Assembly: GCA_019055375.1 (NCBI GenBank)
Contig: JAHQIW010000948.1
Coordinates: 1-64,000, forward strand
DNA length: 64,000 bases
Reading direction: 5' to 3'
Source of the DNA: Parelaphostrongylus tenuis
Lineage: Eukaryota; Nematoda; Chromadorea; Rhabditida; Metastrongylidae
A program made the translations under genes and the position numbers. The notes beneath the pieces were generated by a model. It was given only the letters and a program-made list of their open reading frames with translations. It had not been told where the DNA came from and ran no database searches. Shown here piece after piece: positions 19,701-32,414 of the stretch; within the stretch, counting starts at the first letter, position 1; the number at the start of each line of letters is the position of its first letter.

Positions 19701-20460
19701 GCGTGAAAATGAAAGCGTGCGGAGGGTGTGAATTACAATTTTATTTTGAATGCTACTGTGTATGAAGCTTTCAATAACCAGCCAAGTATGGTTCCAGCCA
19801 GAGATTAAAGTTTTGGAATGACTACTAACATTCCGATTATAATCCTGTCTAGAAGATGAGGTCGAATATACCTTTATCGCCGTCTAACATATAGGTAGCC
19901 AAAAGTCCTCTCAGCATTCTGTTATGCTGCAGAGACGTGGGATAACACTGCAGCCACGTCAGGAGATCTGCGCACCACTCGCGGGGTGGTGAAACGATCC
20001 CTCTTGAAATTCAGTTGGCACTCGTAACGTTTCCTACTTGCACAGCAAATTTTCAAAACCTGCCTTACTTTCGTTATCCAGAGATAATCACGTTGATATC
20101 GAAGCAAAAATAGCCACTTACGTAGCTAAAATAATAGATGACAAATGACAAAAGAGAGCAATGGAATGGACTTCGTAAAAAAATCAAAGCATCCACTTGT
20201 AAGATAAATTAAATGGTGAGCGGAGGTATTTACAGCTGACGCCTACCACCTGCATCTGCAGATGGCAACGAATTTGAAATCACAGAATTGGCCCCGCTAC
20301 ATCCACATTTGGAATGGACACCCACATGGCCAATCTTTGCGTGAGAGAGAAGCGAACGAAACGGTGCTGAGGCTCATGCTACCAGAAAATAAGGGGCGTC
20401 CAGGTATCATAGGAAGTATGTGCAAATGTCGTATAATGCTGCGCTGAAAGATTCTCCTTG
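16790..20460 (+). pseudogene. RTE-type LINE (endonuclease plus reverse transcriptase), heavily decayed
   Basis: On the plus strand the domains appear in order across frame breaks. Endonuclease: VDLCALLEAPDQIEF and EETKIG at 16.93-17.0 kb, RGVGFIVHPHGP at about 17.08 kb, VTIINCYSS, then RRQWTWES at about 17.45 kb. RT fingers at 17.99-18.32 kb: ITEKFYKIFFRS and DTPIGPDNISTNFL. RT palm and beyond at 18.4-18.99 kb: YAGRSVNKKNNMKEQLDRRTRA. After a break the thumb resumes at about 19.89 kb: LSAFCYAAETWDNTAATSGD and VKRSLLKF. At least eight stops or shifts are present. It is a different subfamily from the minus-strand LINE relics, which read NMMNDLAPEL at the matching place. 19140-19870 is inserted family-X repeat. 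Confidence 0.85.
19140..19870. repeat. Family-X repeat array inserted in the LINE
   Basis: Contains CATTCGAAAGCTAAGATCTTAG, AATAACGCTGTAAAATTCAAAATAAAATT, TTATCTCGCTTACATTTCGCTGGAC and AGTTCTAGTAATCATTC, the set of phrases that defines the dispersed family X seen also at 35.1-35.9 and 57.2-58.1 kb. Confidence 0.65.
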
Positions 20461-21040
20461 CAGTCTTTCAGGTAACTGAGTAGTGGTGCTCTTTTAGGTG
20501 CCCAATGATTGACTGCAAGAAGGTGTTATGTAGAAAATCAAATCGGCACCTTGCTTGTTAATCAACATGGTCGAGTATAGTGAGAATGCTGACCGCGGGC
20601 GCTACTGTTAGTTTGGAATACCAATGGAATGAAGTGGCGCAATGATATTCACAAAGTTTTCATGACACGTGCTGCGCAGGAGCATTCCCAATTGGGGCAC
20701 GATTTTACTGTTCTCTAAGAACTCTTCTCATAATGTGTCCTTATCACTTGAGGACTATGTGGGGCGTTTCGTTCCACGCCTCACGATGTCACGCTTCACT
20801 CAGCAACTGTAATAGCAGCCCGCGCTCTGTGACAAAGGCGGTTCATCTCGTGGGAAGACAGACGCAGATAGCATGATGAATTCAAGGAGAGGAATCCAGT
20901 TTCTGAGGGAACATTGTCACCATGTAATCACGAAATTTCACTGGAAAAGTTTTTACAGAGATAATCGCAGTGAAACGAACATTTGAATCTTCTATATTCC
21001 ATACTGTATTTCTTATGTTTCAACGAAAAACTGCGTCTCT
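20461..21040. other. Non-coding stretch, nothing recognised
   Basis: No exon or repeat could be assigned. Confidence 0.3.
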
Positions 21041-21044
21041 AAAT

Positions 21045-21195
21045 GACTACGATAACGGCAGATAATGATAATGATAATGATTGTACTAATATGATAACGC
21101 TTGTGATAATGATCATGATGGTGGTAACGATAACGATGATGATTATGATTATGGTAACGACAATTATTATGATAACGGTAATGATAATGACAGCG
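21045..21195. repeat. GATAATGAT-type simple repeat
   Basis: Interrupted GATAAT / GATAACGAT / ATGATG units over about 150 bases. The Ile/Val-rich minus-strand open frame across it is an artefact of the repeat. Confidence 0.85.
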
Positions 21196-21242
21196 AAAAA
21201 TGTGTTATAAGTGAAAATAACGCTCATTTACCCATTGAGAGG

Positions 21243-21325
21243 AGAACATGTGGCGTAGTGGTTAAGTGCTCTGCGTCGCACACATGGTCGATGGTTCAAT
21301 CTCGAGCTCATGACTCATCAAGCCC
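21243..21325 (+). repeat. tRNA-like SINE head
   Basis: CATGTGGCGTAGTGGTTAAG (A-box region) and GATGGTTCAATCTCG (B-box region). The acceptor ends do not pair. Confidence 0.6.
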
Positions 21326-21429
21326 TTCATCCCTTCGGTTTCAGTAGGACAAACCACGGGTTATGTCATGCACTGATGAGCCTCCAGAGCTACCTAGAAG
21401 TGATTTTATTGAAGTTATTAGTAGACTTG

Positions 21430-23089
21430 CGAACTGGAAGAGGTACAAGAAACCGTGCTTGGAAAGCATAGTGGACCTAAAGGAATAAGTAGAGCACGTG
21501 AAATGACAAAGATTACAGCAATGTTCATAGTTGAGATTGACCAAAAACTTCCATTTCAAAGCAATTTGCAAAATTTTTTCTGACAAACAAGAATTGTTTT
21601 GTAATTTTTTCTCATATAATCATGAGATTTTCTCTGAGATACAGTTTCTAGGTACTTCCCAGGAACTGGTTATCCATACCCAAGGCGTACTCTCCACTGC
21701 CTTTTCTCACATCTCAGTTTTCTCATGGTCTCAATCAAGTACTGAAACGGCGGAGTCTTGCATCGTGACAACAGATGACTCTCTCTAGGACTGCCAAGCC
21801 GCGGAACGACGCCGCCTGCCTATAGACGCTAGTCCTCAAAGGGTTAAGAAAGAAACTATCGATCCAATATGGTCCGACAAGGTTCGGAGATTGAAAATGA
21901 ACAAATTCAACACCTTAACTCAACAATCTCTAAGTTATGAAAGCTATGATGCTAGACTGGTCCCAGACATGTATGGGAGGATAAGCACCACTAACTCCAT
22001 ACAGCGTGAGGCCACCGTGGGCGATTGTGAAGAGCGACATAAGCATTCAGCCACCTCAAACAAAGTTAAAACAATGAAAACGAATGCATATCTTATTGCT
22101 TAGGAGCTGATCAACGCCGAGAGCTTTATCCTTCAAGCTTTCGGTTTTATGGGAGTTTTGCATTCCAGAGGTATGGGATTGTTGTACAAAGCAAAGGCCA
22201 ATTGTAATGTGCAAGAAAGCAGAACGAATATGAAGCAGTGAGCAATCACAACATGCACAAGCGACAACGAGAAACACCAAAGTTTGGAGATCTGCATCGT
22301 GACTGTTACAACTGACTAAACGCCAAGAATAAAATGACTGCAAAGAAACCAGCGTCACTTTCGACACAAAAAACATACATGTAAACCAAAAGCATATGAG
22401 AAACTAAAGAAATTATGTTGTGCCAAACTAACATAAGCATCCTAGGAGCTTTCATAAAACCGAGAAAAAAACCCTAATTAAACAACGAAAATCGCATAAG
22501 CTAAGCAGTTTTCGCTACGCGTATCGATTTCCATCGCCGTCCCGGACGGATTGGCAGGATCTGATGTGATTGCTTGCCCTAATTTGATAGAAGGTCTTCT
22601 GCTTAGCACCTCCGACAGTTCTACCACTTGGGAGGATGGACTTTGCGTGTAAACGACTTATTGATTAGACTGCGACTACCGGTTTGTAGTGGGCTTGGAC
22701 ACGATTGGCTATGAATTTATTGCAGTAAACATAGAACAGCAATGTAAACGACGGAATAACTCAGTATAGACATGCTGACATGACAAGATTCGAGTATATG
22801 TGTGTAGGACTAGATCCCATCCCCGGTGGTGCGTCAAACAGAGCTCATGAGTTGGCCCGCCGCCGTCGTGATGAGCTCCGCTCACAATATGTATTGAGCT
22901 TCCCAAATGATAGAGAATGACAGACAAGAAAGGAAGCGTCTGATGCCGGAATCACAGGATTGCCACGGGAGAGTGACGAAAACCACCGCTCACGGAGCCA
23001 GCAGGTTTGAAACTGGCCGCTGCCTCGATGACTTGGCGACGCGGGCGGTCGCGACCGCGACCTTTGAAGGTCCTGCACGAGCATGTCAA
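21430..23089. other. Non-coding stretch, nothing firm
   Basis: Several short open frames lie here but none combines splice signals with a recognisable sequence. 22800-23080 contains GC-rich DNA with AGGTTTGAAACTGGCCGC, a possible diverged tRNA-like head. Confidence 0.3.
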
Positions 23090-23720
23090 CGACGATCTTT
23101 CAGCTAAATGCCTAGAGGAGTAGCGTCAGATCCGTAGACCAAATGATAATGCGATGGAGCAATATCAGAGCGCTGTGGAAGTGATACCATGCTCCGGCCC
23201 CGTTTTCTGAAATGCGACGAGTTGTCTTCATAATATGAGATCATGCGATGTCCTGAAGAGATGCGACACCAAGTCTTTTTGAGCCATTCTGTTGCACTGT
23301 TGCTGTTAACTTTCGGAGTTGTTTCCAGTCGACGTTAGCAAGTGTCTTCTTCTTTTCCAACAGCCTCCCAAATCAGCAGGCATGCTACACCAATTCTAGA
23401 AAATCTAAAGCATGTTTTCCTCAAATCGGGAGTTCTATTTTGGTTGAGCTGGCGGTTATATGAGCAATGAACTGTCACTCGTAGCAGTGCTGTTCTCGCA
23501 GTATAGACCAGGACTCATCTCCAGTGATACAAGACCTGAGAAAACCCTGCTTGGCGATTACACCAGAAGACTGTCGCAGAAGATCACGCCTGCAATACGC
23601 CTATGGCTGGTCAGTACAGAATGGCCATGACGACAAGATTTCGCGACAGCTCACTTCATTTAGATGGAGAGCCATGGTGGTGCTGCTATATCAGTGTTTG
23701 ACTAAGGCCACCAGATAGCT
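23090..23720 (-). pseudogene. Mariner transposase, decayed
   Basis: Minus strand, 23720 downward: LHLNEVSCREILSSW, then LLRQSSGVIAKQGFLRSC followed by ITGDESW, the conserved motif around the first catalytic Asp of mariner transposases. Further down SDIAPSHYHL corresponds to the PYSPDLAPSDYHLF block carrying the last catalytic Asp. Several frame breaks and missing segments show it is dead. Confidence 0.65.
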
Positions 23721-24064
23721 ACCAAACAAACCACAAACTTTGGCAATAATTTTGTTCAGGATAGAAAAACGACCAGACTATAATAACTCGTTCTTCTATA
23801 TTAACCTAACAAGGCATATTTTATGTATGAGTTTTTTACACGACCGAAGACTTCGATGTTATTCCTTCGACGCTTTCCTGTAGTTGATCCTTTGAGCGAT
23901 CTTATCACGAAACCAACAATCAGTGGACTCACTTGCATGTGATAAATTGGAACTTTCAGATTTGAAGTGCTGCTTTTCCGCGTCGTTAAAAAGATTCCTT
24001 GCTTCTTTTCGACAAGGATGCGTCGATACTTGGTGAAAAAGAATAAAGTATAAAGCTTTTATCG
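23721..24064. other. Non-coding stretch, nothing recognised
   Basis: No exon or assignable repeat. Confidence 0.3.
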
Positions 24065-24345
24065 TTTATCAATCTTTGAGGGATGAGCCTTCCATCCGAC
24101 TTCAATTTAACTTCGTTTTAGGAGGCTGAATGCATATTTGGCCTCTACAATGACTCACGGCGGCTTACCAATGCATCAAGTCAATGCAGCTATATTCCTG
24201 GACAAGTCTGGTATCAACTCAGCGACCCGAGATCTAAGGATGATGTGGCGAGCTTTGAGCGCAAGATTCCACTATCGACCATCCATTGCCCGGTCATGTC
24301 TTTAGCCACAACTTCACATGCGCTTTAGCAATTGATGTAAAATAC
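24065..24345 (-). repeat. tRNA-derived SINE (family A)
   Basis: Shares the GGGATG...CATCCG and GAGGCTGAATGCATATTTGGCC segments and the GACTCACGGCGGCTTACCAATGC block with the copies at 5715 and 41275. The minus-strand head near 24340-24270 is diverged. Confidence 0.6.
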
Positions 24346-25329
24346 AACAGAGAAAGGCTAATATACTCTAACATTCGCTCGCTCACACAATTAAATTCAC
24401 TCGTCTCATCTCAGTCATGCCGCGTTGCCGCTGAGCCGCTCCAGGCTCAGAAGCGATGAACGACTGTTCCAGAGGAGGGTATGGTGAAAAATAAACCTAC
24501 TGAGATGATATGCCATTAGTCACATTATCTTATCATTATACTCCTTATTATTTGCATATGGTAAGAGTTGAACGTGGCGAAAGAGATTTGCAAATCTGAG
24601 ATCATCCAGATTTATCATGCTAATAACTCTTTTATCAAGCTCAGTACTTGATGTCGATTGCGAAAAAAAAAGGTTTTTCTCAATATTACGCTTTTATTTG
24701 AGATTCTTACATATTTCAAATGCTCAAAACGTTCTACGCAGGATATTTATTAAAGTACACTTCTTTACGATCTAGAAATCCTACCGAAGTTTGCAAAGAA
24801 TCGACCTTTCTTGCATAAATGGTTCAGTGCTTTCATGCAAGATATTTTTTTTGCATCGAGTTTTTTATAATCTTTTGCATTGCTATGTACGACACAGTTT
24901 TGAAATAAAGTCTAGAGTGACTACCAAAAACCCAGAGTCTTTAGTCACATGTCTTATAGTGAATCGTAGATTGTACACTGGTAAAATATTTATTGACTAG
25001 TATATTGCGAAAGAAATGTGGGATCATCATATTGTTTGAGTACGTTATTACTTCCAGTCCAACACGCTGTCTCCACGTGTCAAGGTGTAGTTCTCGTGCA
25101 CGAATGGATCTACGCAGCTAAACTGTAGGTAGAACATTACTACTTTATATGCCGAAACAATGAAGAAATGATATATCTACACCATTAATTTTTATTCAAC
25201 TTAATTTGATCCGTCTCGCACATATTTTTACTCCATGTAAATCCTAGTGCTTCCAGGACTCAGTTTGGTTCTCGTCTTCTTTATAAAGGTCGTGGAATAG
25301 ATGCTGACGACATCTTGAAATCTCGAGAA
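24346..25329. other. Non-coding stretch, nothing recognised
   Basis: 24420-24460 has a short CCGCT...AGCGG-type hairpin. No exon is supported. Confidence 0.3.
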
Positions 25330-25475
25330 TAACCTGGTTGTGTTGTTCCATAGGACGTTCGTTGTTGACTAGCAGACTGTTATATAATGGGGATCACCCC
25401 CGCGCTCCATCACGTCGAACATTACAACCAATCAGCCACTGCCCACCGTACTGATGTAGTTCACATGAAATACAA
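25330..25475 (-). repeat. tRNA-derived SINE (family B), diverged
   Basis: Minus strand resembles 56030-56275 and 36935-37215: CAGTGGCTGATTGGTTGTAATG head, the ACGTGATGGAGCGCGGGGG block, then the TCAACAACGAACGTCCTATGG segment. Confidence 0.55.
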
Positions 25476-25991
25476 TGTCTTCTCGCACAAAATCCTTTAG
25501 TAGAACACAAGAATCCTACTATTCTTCACTTACACAGACTACAAATAGTTCAGAATAAATCATGTGGAAGAAATTTACTCACCTTTTGTTTGACTGACAA
25601 ATGTATTGATAACAATTAGGAGGACCAGGAATCTCTGATCTACTTAGAAACGTCCACAGCCACCTTCATGTGGTGACATTCAAATCATTTGGAGATCAGG
25701 GAGCTGAACGAAGTGTATTAATTTGCCCTAAGGATATTAATCTAAAAAACTGCACGAAAACGAAAAATTAGCGCATACGTCCAATGAAATTAGTTACTTA
25801 CTTACTTACTTAGATACTTAGATGGTCCGTCTCTACTCCAAGGAATGGACTTCGGCGATGGATCTTTGGCCGAGCTTCCAAGTTGTTGATTCAGCGATGG
25901 TGTTAGACCGAAATTAAAAGCGGAAGCAGGGTGGAAAATAAACCAACCGCTCACGGATGATGTTAGAACAGAAATGCGAAAATAGTCACTA
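25476..25991. other. Non-coding stretch with a short ACTT repeat
   Basis: (ACTT)n at 25795-25812. Otherwise nothing assignable. Confidence 0.4.
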
Positions 25992-27941
25992 CGCAAAATT
26001 ATGTTCACCTGTATCACCTGTCGTCCCGTTGATCGTCGAGTGACTCGAGCGTGTACCAACAGCACTTTCATTTTTTCCCATCGCGTGCAAAAGTATCCCC
26101 GTGGGTCCCCCTCGCTCCAGAGATTCGCTGAGCATCATACCTTTCTTTTATGCCTTTTGTGATGAAATCGGACCATCGGGTCTGTGGTCTTCCTGCATAG
26201 CGCTTGATATTCCAAGAAATCCAGTCGGTGACGGCTCTCGTCCATCGGCTGTCGCTGAAGCGCATGACGTGTCCGCCCCACCTTATTTTCGATATCCTCA
26301 GTGTATAACGGCGTCTTTGATCTTTGATCGCTGGCGTAAGTAGGAACTTCGGATCCTTTCTCTCATTTGCGAGATACGGGATACTCCTAGCATCGACCTC
26401 TCCACTGCGCGTTCAATAATGCCAAGTGATCTTTCAATCCGCTTACGTAGCCACCAGGTTCTGCTGCATACGTGAGAGCAGGGACAATCGCCGAGTCGAA
26501 GAGGTGGGCACGTGTGTAGGATGTTCTTTGTCCTCTTCACTGCATCTTCAATGCTCTCAAACGTTCCCCAAGCCGCTCGTTTCCTCCTGCTCAACTATGG
26601 AGCTAGTCGTCGCTCATCATGTTAATTTCACGACCTAGATAGACGTAGATGGCGTATTCGGAGATTTTCGCTCCGTTGGGCGTGAATGGGGTTTTTCGAA
26701 CCTATTCGTCCCTCATAAACACAGCTTTCGTTAGATTTAGCTAAAGACCAATCTTTTCTTAGGTGTTATTGAAATCGCTCAACACTCGCTCCGCTTGGCT
26801 GATGTTTAATGTTATGAGGACGATATCATCAGCAAAGCAAGATGGTTCAATTGTCGACCTTCCATTTTCATTCCACATCGTCCCATTCTAATGTTTGCAT
26901 GACGTTTGGAGAGTGGCAGTGATTAATTTTAGCGAAATTGTATCGCCTTGTCGAGCCCCTCTTTTTACGTCGATGGTGATATTGTTATAGAATGGAGATA
27001 CATTTGTCGTGAAATCTTATACTGCTCACGAAGGATCGTTATATACCGAGTTGAGACGCCCTGTAATCCAAAGTCTCTATAACCGCTTCAGTTTCCACTG
27101 AACCAAAGGCTCTGTTTAGATTGATGGAATTGAGACAGAGCGGTAGTTTGTACTCTCGTGAAACTTCAATGAGTCTCGTAATCACGCGGGTGTGGTCTAT
27201 GGTACTAAGTCCTTTTCGGAAACCTTCCTGTTGAAATGCTGCCTTTGGTCCACTATTTCATTAATCCCATATAGGATGACTCGAGTCACGAGTTAATAGT
27301 CAGCGGACAACAAGCAGATTGGACGATGATTGCCTATGTTGTAAAGGTTTCTCTTTCAATAAAAAGGCGACCTTGCTGATTTTCAATTTAATGGGAAACT
27401 TGCATTCTGACAAGTAGCGAATAAGGAGGAGGGCCAATGTGTTAATGAGAACAGGCAGTAGGTTTTCCATGTGTTCTGGTCTAATCCTGTCTGGAAAGAG
27501 TGCTGTTCTATTCTTCACCAACGATGTAGCATGTAGAATTTCGGAAGAGAGGATCGGTGGAATGACAGATTCATCGCCTTTCAATTTATACCGCGGTAGG
27601 AGGTCATAGCTAGCGAAGAGATTTAAGTAGTACTGGTGGATGATTTTCTCCATTGTTCTTCTGGATGGTCTGGTTGTCCCTTCAGGGCAACGGAGTGCAA
27701 TTATCTTGATCTTATAATTGACGAAGCTTTGCTGGGCTATGCGAATGCTCTTCCCAGCCTCTGCAGCTTCATCCATGACTGCTACTCGTCTCTCTTGAAG
27801 CCTTCTTTCAACGTTCTGTGCAGATAGTTCTGAGACATCGTTGTTTGAGTTTAGCGGCTTTCTATCCTTTCCGCGAAAAACGGAACGTTGCGCGAAGAAG
27901 TCGACGGTCTGGTCACGTGAACTTAGGAACAACAGCGACAT
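25992..27941 (-). pseudogene. RTE-type LINE reverse transcriptase, decayed, near-complete RT
   Basis: Minus strand from 27941: ERRVAVMDEAAEAGKSIR, PEGTTRPSRRTMEKIIHQYY and DRIRPEHMENLLPVLINTLA (RT fingers). After breaks follow QEGFRKGLSTIDHTRVITRL, LNRAFGSVETEAV (motif A; the usual catalytic Asp of AFDSVE is Gly here), LAFADDIVLIT near 26840 (motif C with the two Asp intact), KRAAWGTFESIEDAVKRT, VERSMLGVSRISQMRER, then RWTRAVTDWIS and GRPQTRWSDF. The endonuclease is missing at the 5' end. Stops and frameshifts abound. Confidence 0.9.
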
Positions 27942-27989
27942 TTGTCAGGGAAAACCTTTGAACTACTAAGACTCATTAAGCTGATTCAT

Positions 27990-30900
27990 AGTATCCACCA
28001 ATCTGGGTAGAAGAAATAATGTAAAAATCGATTAGTCTTCAAGCAGTGTATTGAGTGTCAACTGGTAATTGATCTAGAATTGCCATTAGGTTCTACAAAA
28101 AACAAAAAAAACTTCACGGAGCTATTCAAAAACGCGTTAATCCAATATATAACGCACAAGTGCCTGAACACATTGACACCGGTACTAAAAAAGGCCGTAA
28201 TGTGGAATACATGCATTCACTGCAGTGGAATTAGCGCGTTAGAAGAAAAATGAGGACGGCTACATACGTGCCAATGATTTTCGCCTCTCATTTCTTAGTG
28301 TTTCGGTGCAGTTGATAACATTACTTTGAAAAATTTGGAAAAATTACTAAATTTTACACATAAACGTAACCATGGTTATCGACTTAAATGCAGTGCTGAA
28401 ACATCAATTGTCGCTCACCAAATACCAGATGGATTCTTGAATCTTACTGACCAGCAGCACGTGAGATAGATCTTGATCACCGAGGTAGGAAAGAGGATTT
28501 GCGAAGGATATTTAATAAAAAAATTGGCACTTTGAAACATTCGTGGATTGGATGGATCACTGAGACGAGTTAGTTATGGTAACTGTTAAACAGTGTTTTA
28601 TCCTCAATAAGACTGGACCTTTTAGATATGTGCAAACGCTATTATATCTACGTTTGTTAGCTTTTTCTTGATGCTGTTATCTTTCACTCGGTTATCAATT
28701 CCAGTCATGAAGAAGACGTTGTTCACACACTGGAGCAATTCTTCTCATCCATTTATGCGCAGCGAATTCACCGGATGCCCTAAATCCATTGCGTGCACAA
28801 AGCAGTGATTGCTGGTGCCCCGCCATACACCTTATGCACTTCACAATCATTCTTCACAAGGTCAAAGTTTATTTGCGAATAGATTAGGTTGAATGCTATA
28901 GTTACTTTACGGAAAAAGTTCGATGATCTTTTGAGTTCATCGCATAGCATGACTTTGAGAAAACATACGGATATCGCTGACAATGATCAAGCGAGTAACA
29001 ATAGTGCAAATAATGCACAATGAAATTCAAGGGTCACGGTACAAGGAGACATAACTCTCCCTGATAATGCGCGCTCGCTATTAGAATTGAGCCCAAGTTC
29101 TGAACCTCTCAACCCATTTCTAAGGTATCCTTGCGTAGGCTGCATGTAACTTACATGAACTCCAAGATAAACCCCGTAAAAAAACCAGAGATGAAGAGAC
29201 GAATAGGAATCAACAGCAAGTAGAGAATGTACCAATACCATCATTTTCTTAGCCGCTCTACAGATAACAAGATCCCAACGAGGAGGTTGAAAAGAAATTG
29301 CGGAAATTTGCGGACGAAATATTCAGAACCCTTACTCACTACCGCACGAAAAGATTCTAATCGAAACTCACCGAAGTACAAAAGCATGGCATGAAAGAGT
29401 TTGAGAGCTGATGAGGGAAGAAAAGATAATGTTATCAGTTAGTGATAAGGGTGAAGAATTTGTAATCCCTCGACGGTTAGATATCGAAGTAACGACTGAG
29501 CATATCGAAGATGCTTCGCTTTAGCGACCATCTTCTGTAAAGAAAATCGAAAGGCAAAACGCCAGATTAAACAATGAGTGGGTCCATGCGGCAAAAGCAA
29601 CAAGTTCAAGACTATTTATCATTTCTCAATTGAAAATCCAGTCACCAACATGTTCCGTTCAATACTTGCTTATAAAACACATAAGTTTGTATCCACTAAT
29701 GATCTAACGTCTAACGATCCATCTATATTCAAATTTAGATCCATCATCAGTTGTGCAGGCGGACCGTCGGATAGGATAGCATGGTTCTCAACTTTAATAA
29801 TATCCCAGTTGCCAGGACACATTCCAGCCCATCTGACGAACACTCAGATGTTCCTGGATCGTCTAGGTAACACGAATCCGACCAACGCGTACGTAATGGA
29901 ATCATTCGACGTCACTGCTCTCTATACCAACGTGTCGAATGACTTTGCATTGCAAGCCATACACGGAAATCTTACACAACACCAAGGGGATGGAAACATG
30001 CATGGCCTGTCGATTCAGCAGTTCATGGTTCTATTAAGAGAGTGCCTGAACTGCTCGATCTTTAGATGGTCTGGGAAATATTTTGCTCAAATGAGAGGGT
30101 TGGCAATGGGGCAGCGACTGGCACCTAGCCTGGCTTTTGCTTTTATGTTGATAGTGGAAGCACCAGTGATGGATCTCCGGCCATTACTCTAGTGTAGGTA
30201 TATAGATGATTGTTTGGTTATCTGTTCCACTTAAGAGGAGCTAGATAATTGTTTTAGGCTGCTGTTATAACAGTCAGAGTATATATGATCTACCCGTGAG
30301 ATACGAAAAAGCAGTTGGCTTCCTTTTTTGAACGTGCAAATAAACTTAACTGAGACCACCTACACAACAGAGGGGTGCCAAAAGCTAAGTAATGAGAATA
30401 TCCCGATTCACTATTTCTCCTCACATCTCTCACATACGAAAAGGCGCTACCAAAAAACAAGTTTCGAACAGCCGCCATATGTATACAGAGCAGGGGCAGA
30501 GAGTAGAATCCGTGAAACTGGTTTGCGAATTAGCTACTTCTAATGGATACGAATTTGTAACCCCTCGGCTTAGGTTTAGAGGAAACAGCACGCCTTTGAA
30601 CGAAAATTCGATGGAAGGAAAAATTCCGGATATCCTCCCGTTCTTTTCAAATGAGATAAGCACAGCTATAAAACACTGTCTGAAGCGAGCAGGGTTAGAG
30701 TAATCGGTACCTATCATTGAAATACCACCAAATACTCTGAGGCGTCAATTAGTTCGAAACCGCTTATTTCATAGTCTCTGTATATTAAAGGATTGTAAAA
30801 TATGTCCTAACGGAAGAGACGGTGATTGCATGAGCGTAGGTATAGCCTACACAATCTCTTGCAAAGCGTGCAACGATAAATATATTGGCGAAACGGCTAG

Positions 30901-31470
30901 GCCGCTCTATGATCTCATAGAAGAACACCTAGCTGACAAGCGTCACAATAGACGAAATACACCGCTAGGTGCACATAGTGCACAAAAACACCACGGAGTA
31001 GATTTTGATATGAAGTCGTCACCCTTGCGCAGGAACACAAAATATCAGCGCGAAGGATTTTGCAAGCGTTTTGGATAAACTCTACCAGTCCACCTCAAAA
31101 CCGCAGAGAGTAATGCTTCGTATTCACACGTGATATGAGTCAATATACAAGACTGTTGTTTTGAAGGGTACGGTGCATTGTGAGCCCATGTGATCGTCAT
31201 TCGGTGATCTCCACTTGAATCACCTAATGGAACACCTACGAAGAGCGGTGAGTATGTTTAAAGTTGATTTTGTGCATTGTGCAGTGATTTTCGTACCAAT
31301 ACGATTGAAATATAGATGTGGTGATTTTTTTAAAGTAGTAATAGAGGAGTTTGACTGATCTTATTGTGGAGAATATGATCTTTCCAGGCTACGAAGAAGG
31401 CGGACAACCGAAACGTCAGCTTTTGAACAAAGATTAACGTAACACCTCGTGTTTTGCCTGAAGAAGAGAA
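27990..31470 (+). mobile_element. Penelope-like retroelement (RT + GIY-YIG), inactive, left copy
   Basis: RT core at 29578-30260: FKFRSIISCAGGPSDRIAW, ESFDVTALYTNVS (motif A), RGLAMGQRLAPSLAFAFM (motif B), then directly after a TAG the motif C CRYIDDCLVI, followed by another stop. After a frame break comes WLPFLNVQINLTE (30318-30350). A GIY-YIG endonuclease follows at 30820-31078: VGIAYTISCKACNDKYIGE and a downstream TARPLYDLIEEH. RT plus C-terminal GIY-YIG is the diagnostic layout of Penelope-like elements. Stops at 30190 and in the linker make it non-functional. Near its 3' end, 31388-31429, lies GAAGAAGGCGGACAACCGAAACGTC, resembling terminal motifs of this class. Confidence 0.9.
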
Positions 31471-31471
31471 T

Positions 31472-31752
31472 TAGGATTTTTCACGGTTTTTTTTTTCGCT
31501 GTGCGGATCCCAATACTTCCAGCATTCAATTTTTGGTCGCCTTCTTGAAGTCGTATAATACTGGATGAACGCGTCTCCATGCAAACTCAAGCATCGCTTG
31601 GCTGTGGTGTTCCGTGGGGCACTTGTTGTTGATTGGCGGGGATTTGATGGGAGAGGGTGAGATTGGGCCCCACACGCGCAGCGATGAACATTACTACCAC
31701 TCGGCCACTGCTCTGCAATACACACATATCCCGTACCCCTCCAGTAATTAAT
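31472..31752 (-). repeat. tRNA-derived SINE (family B), left copy
   Basis: Minus strand head AGTGGCCGAGTGGTAGTAATG, then GCGCGTGTGGGGCCCAATC and a body ending in GGGATCCGCACAGCG and an A-run. The same family is at 56030-56275. The SINE lies at the 3' end of the Penelope-like element in both arms, pointing toward it. Confidence 0.75.
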
Positions 31753-32399
31753 CCATCCGGAGTCGGTAAACTGAAGTCACACTAGTCTGAGAGGATGGCG
31801 GCATGGCTTGGTACTTCGCTAGGTCATAATCAGTAATTGTATGGTTCAAATATACCTACACTAGCCTCTAACGATTTCTGATGAAGTCACATCTATAATG
31901 CGTCCCTCATCGACTATTCAACGCCGATCGAAAGCCTTGGTCCTTTCTTCATTTTATATATATATATATATATGTATATATATGTATGTATATATATATA
32001 TATATACATTTTCAAAGTGGAAATGATAAGCGTTCCCAAACTTATATGTGATTGGTCGGAAGTGAATTGCACTCCGAGCTTAAAACTTCGCTGGAAGTGT
32101 AGTGAAGAGGAGAAACAACGTCTAGTAAATTTTCAACCTTTCAGTTCTACATATCCGCTTTCTTTAACGCATATAATTGGAATGTGAAGTACAAGCAAAT
32201 CCAAAGAGTTGAGCTTGGAGTATTTTGTATCAAACAGGTGAGTGGAAATTAAATATTGATGGTCAAGTGTGATTGACCTCATTGCTGCTTATGCTAATTT
32301 AGCAAATTCCTTCTAACTCATTTTAAAGCCTTATTTATATGATGATGTACAAGCCAATGCTACAATGACAGCCTTTATTTTCCCAATTGAAAATATTTT
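31753..32399. other. Spacer sequence with AT microsatellite
   Basis: Begins immediately inside the left arm. Includes (TA)n and TATG repeats at 31955-32008. No exon is firm. Confidence 0.5.
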
Positions 32400-32414
32400 T
32401 TTCACTTTTTTCAG

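Larger units (their letters stand above)
27955..31752 (+). repeat. Left arm of a 3.8-kb inverted duplication
   Basis: This arm is the reverse complement of 36935-40735. For 28780-31725 every mapped position pair sums to 68687, so there are no indels over about 3 kb. I counted roughly ten substitutions plus a two-base indel cluster near 28195 over the arm. The outermost 70-80 bases are much more diverged. The arm holds a Penelope-like element and a SINE. Confidence 0.92.

Noticed and set aside
21039..21227. Ile/Val-rich membrane-like minus-strand frame
   Set aside because: It derives entirely from the GATAAT-type simple repeat.
29578..30192. Active Penelope-like RT gene
   Set aside because: The frame stops just before the catalytic YIDD motif and is broken again before the GIY-YIG domain, so it is a relic.
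31471..31725. 84-codon frame duplicated at 36962-37216
   Set aside because: It is a translation of the tRNA-derived SINE in each arm, not a gene.
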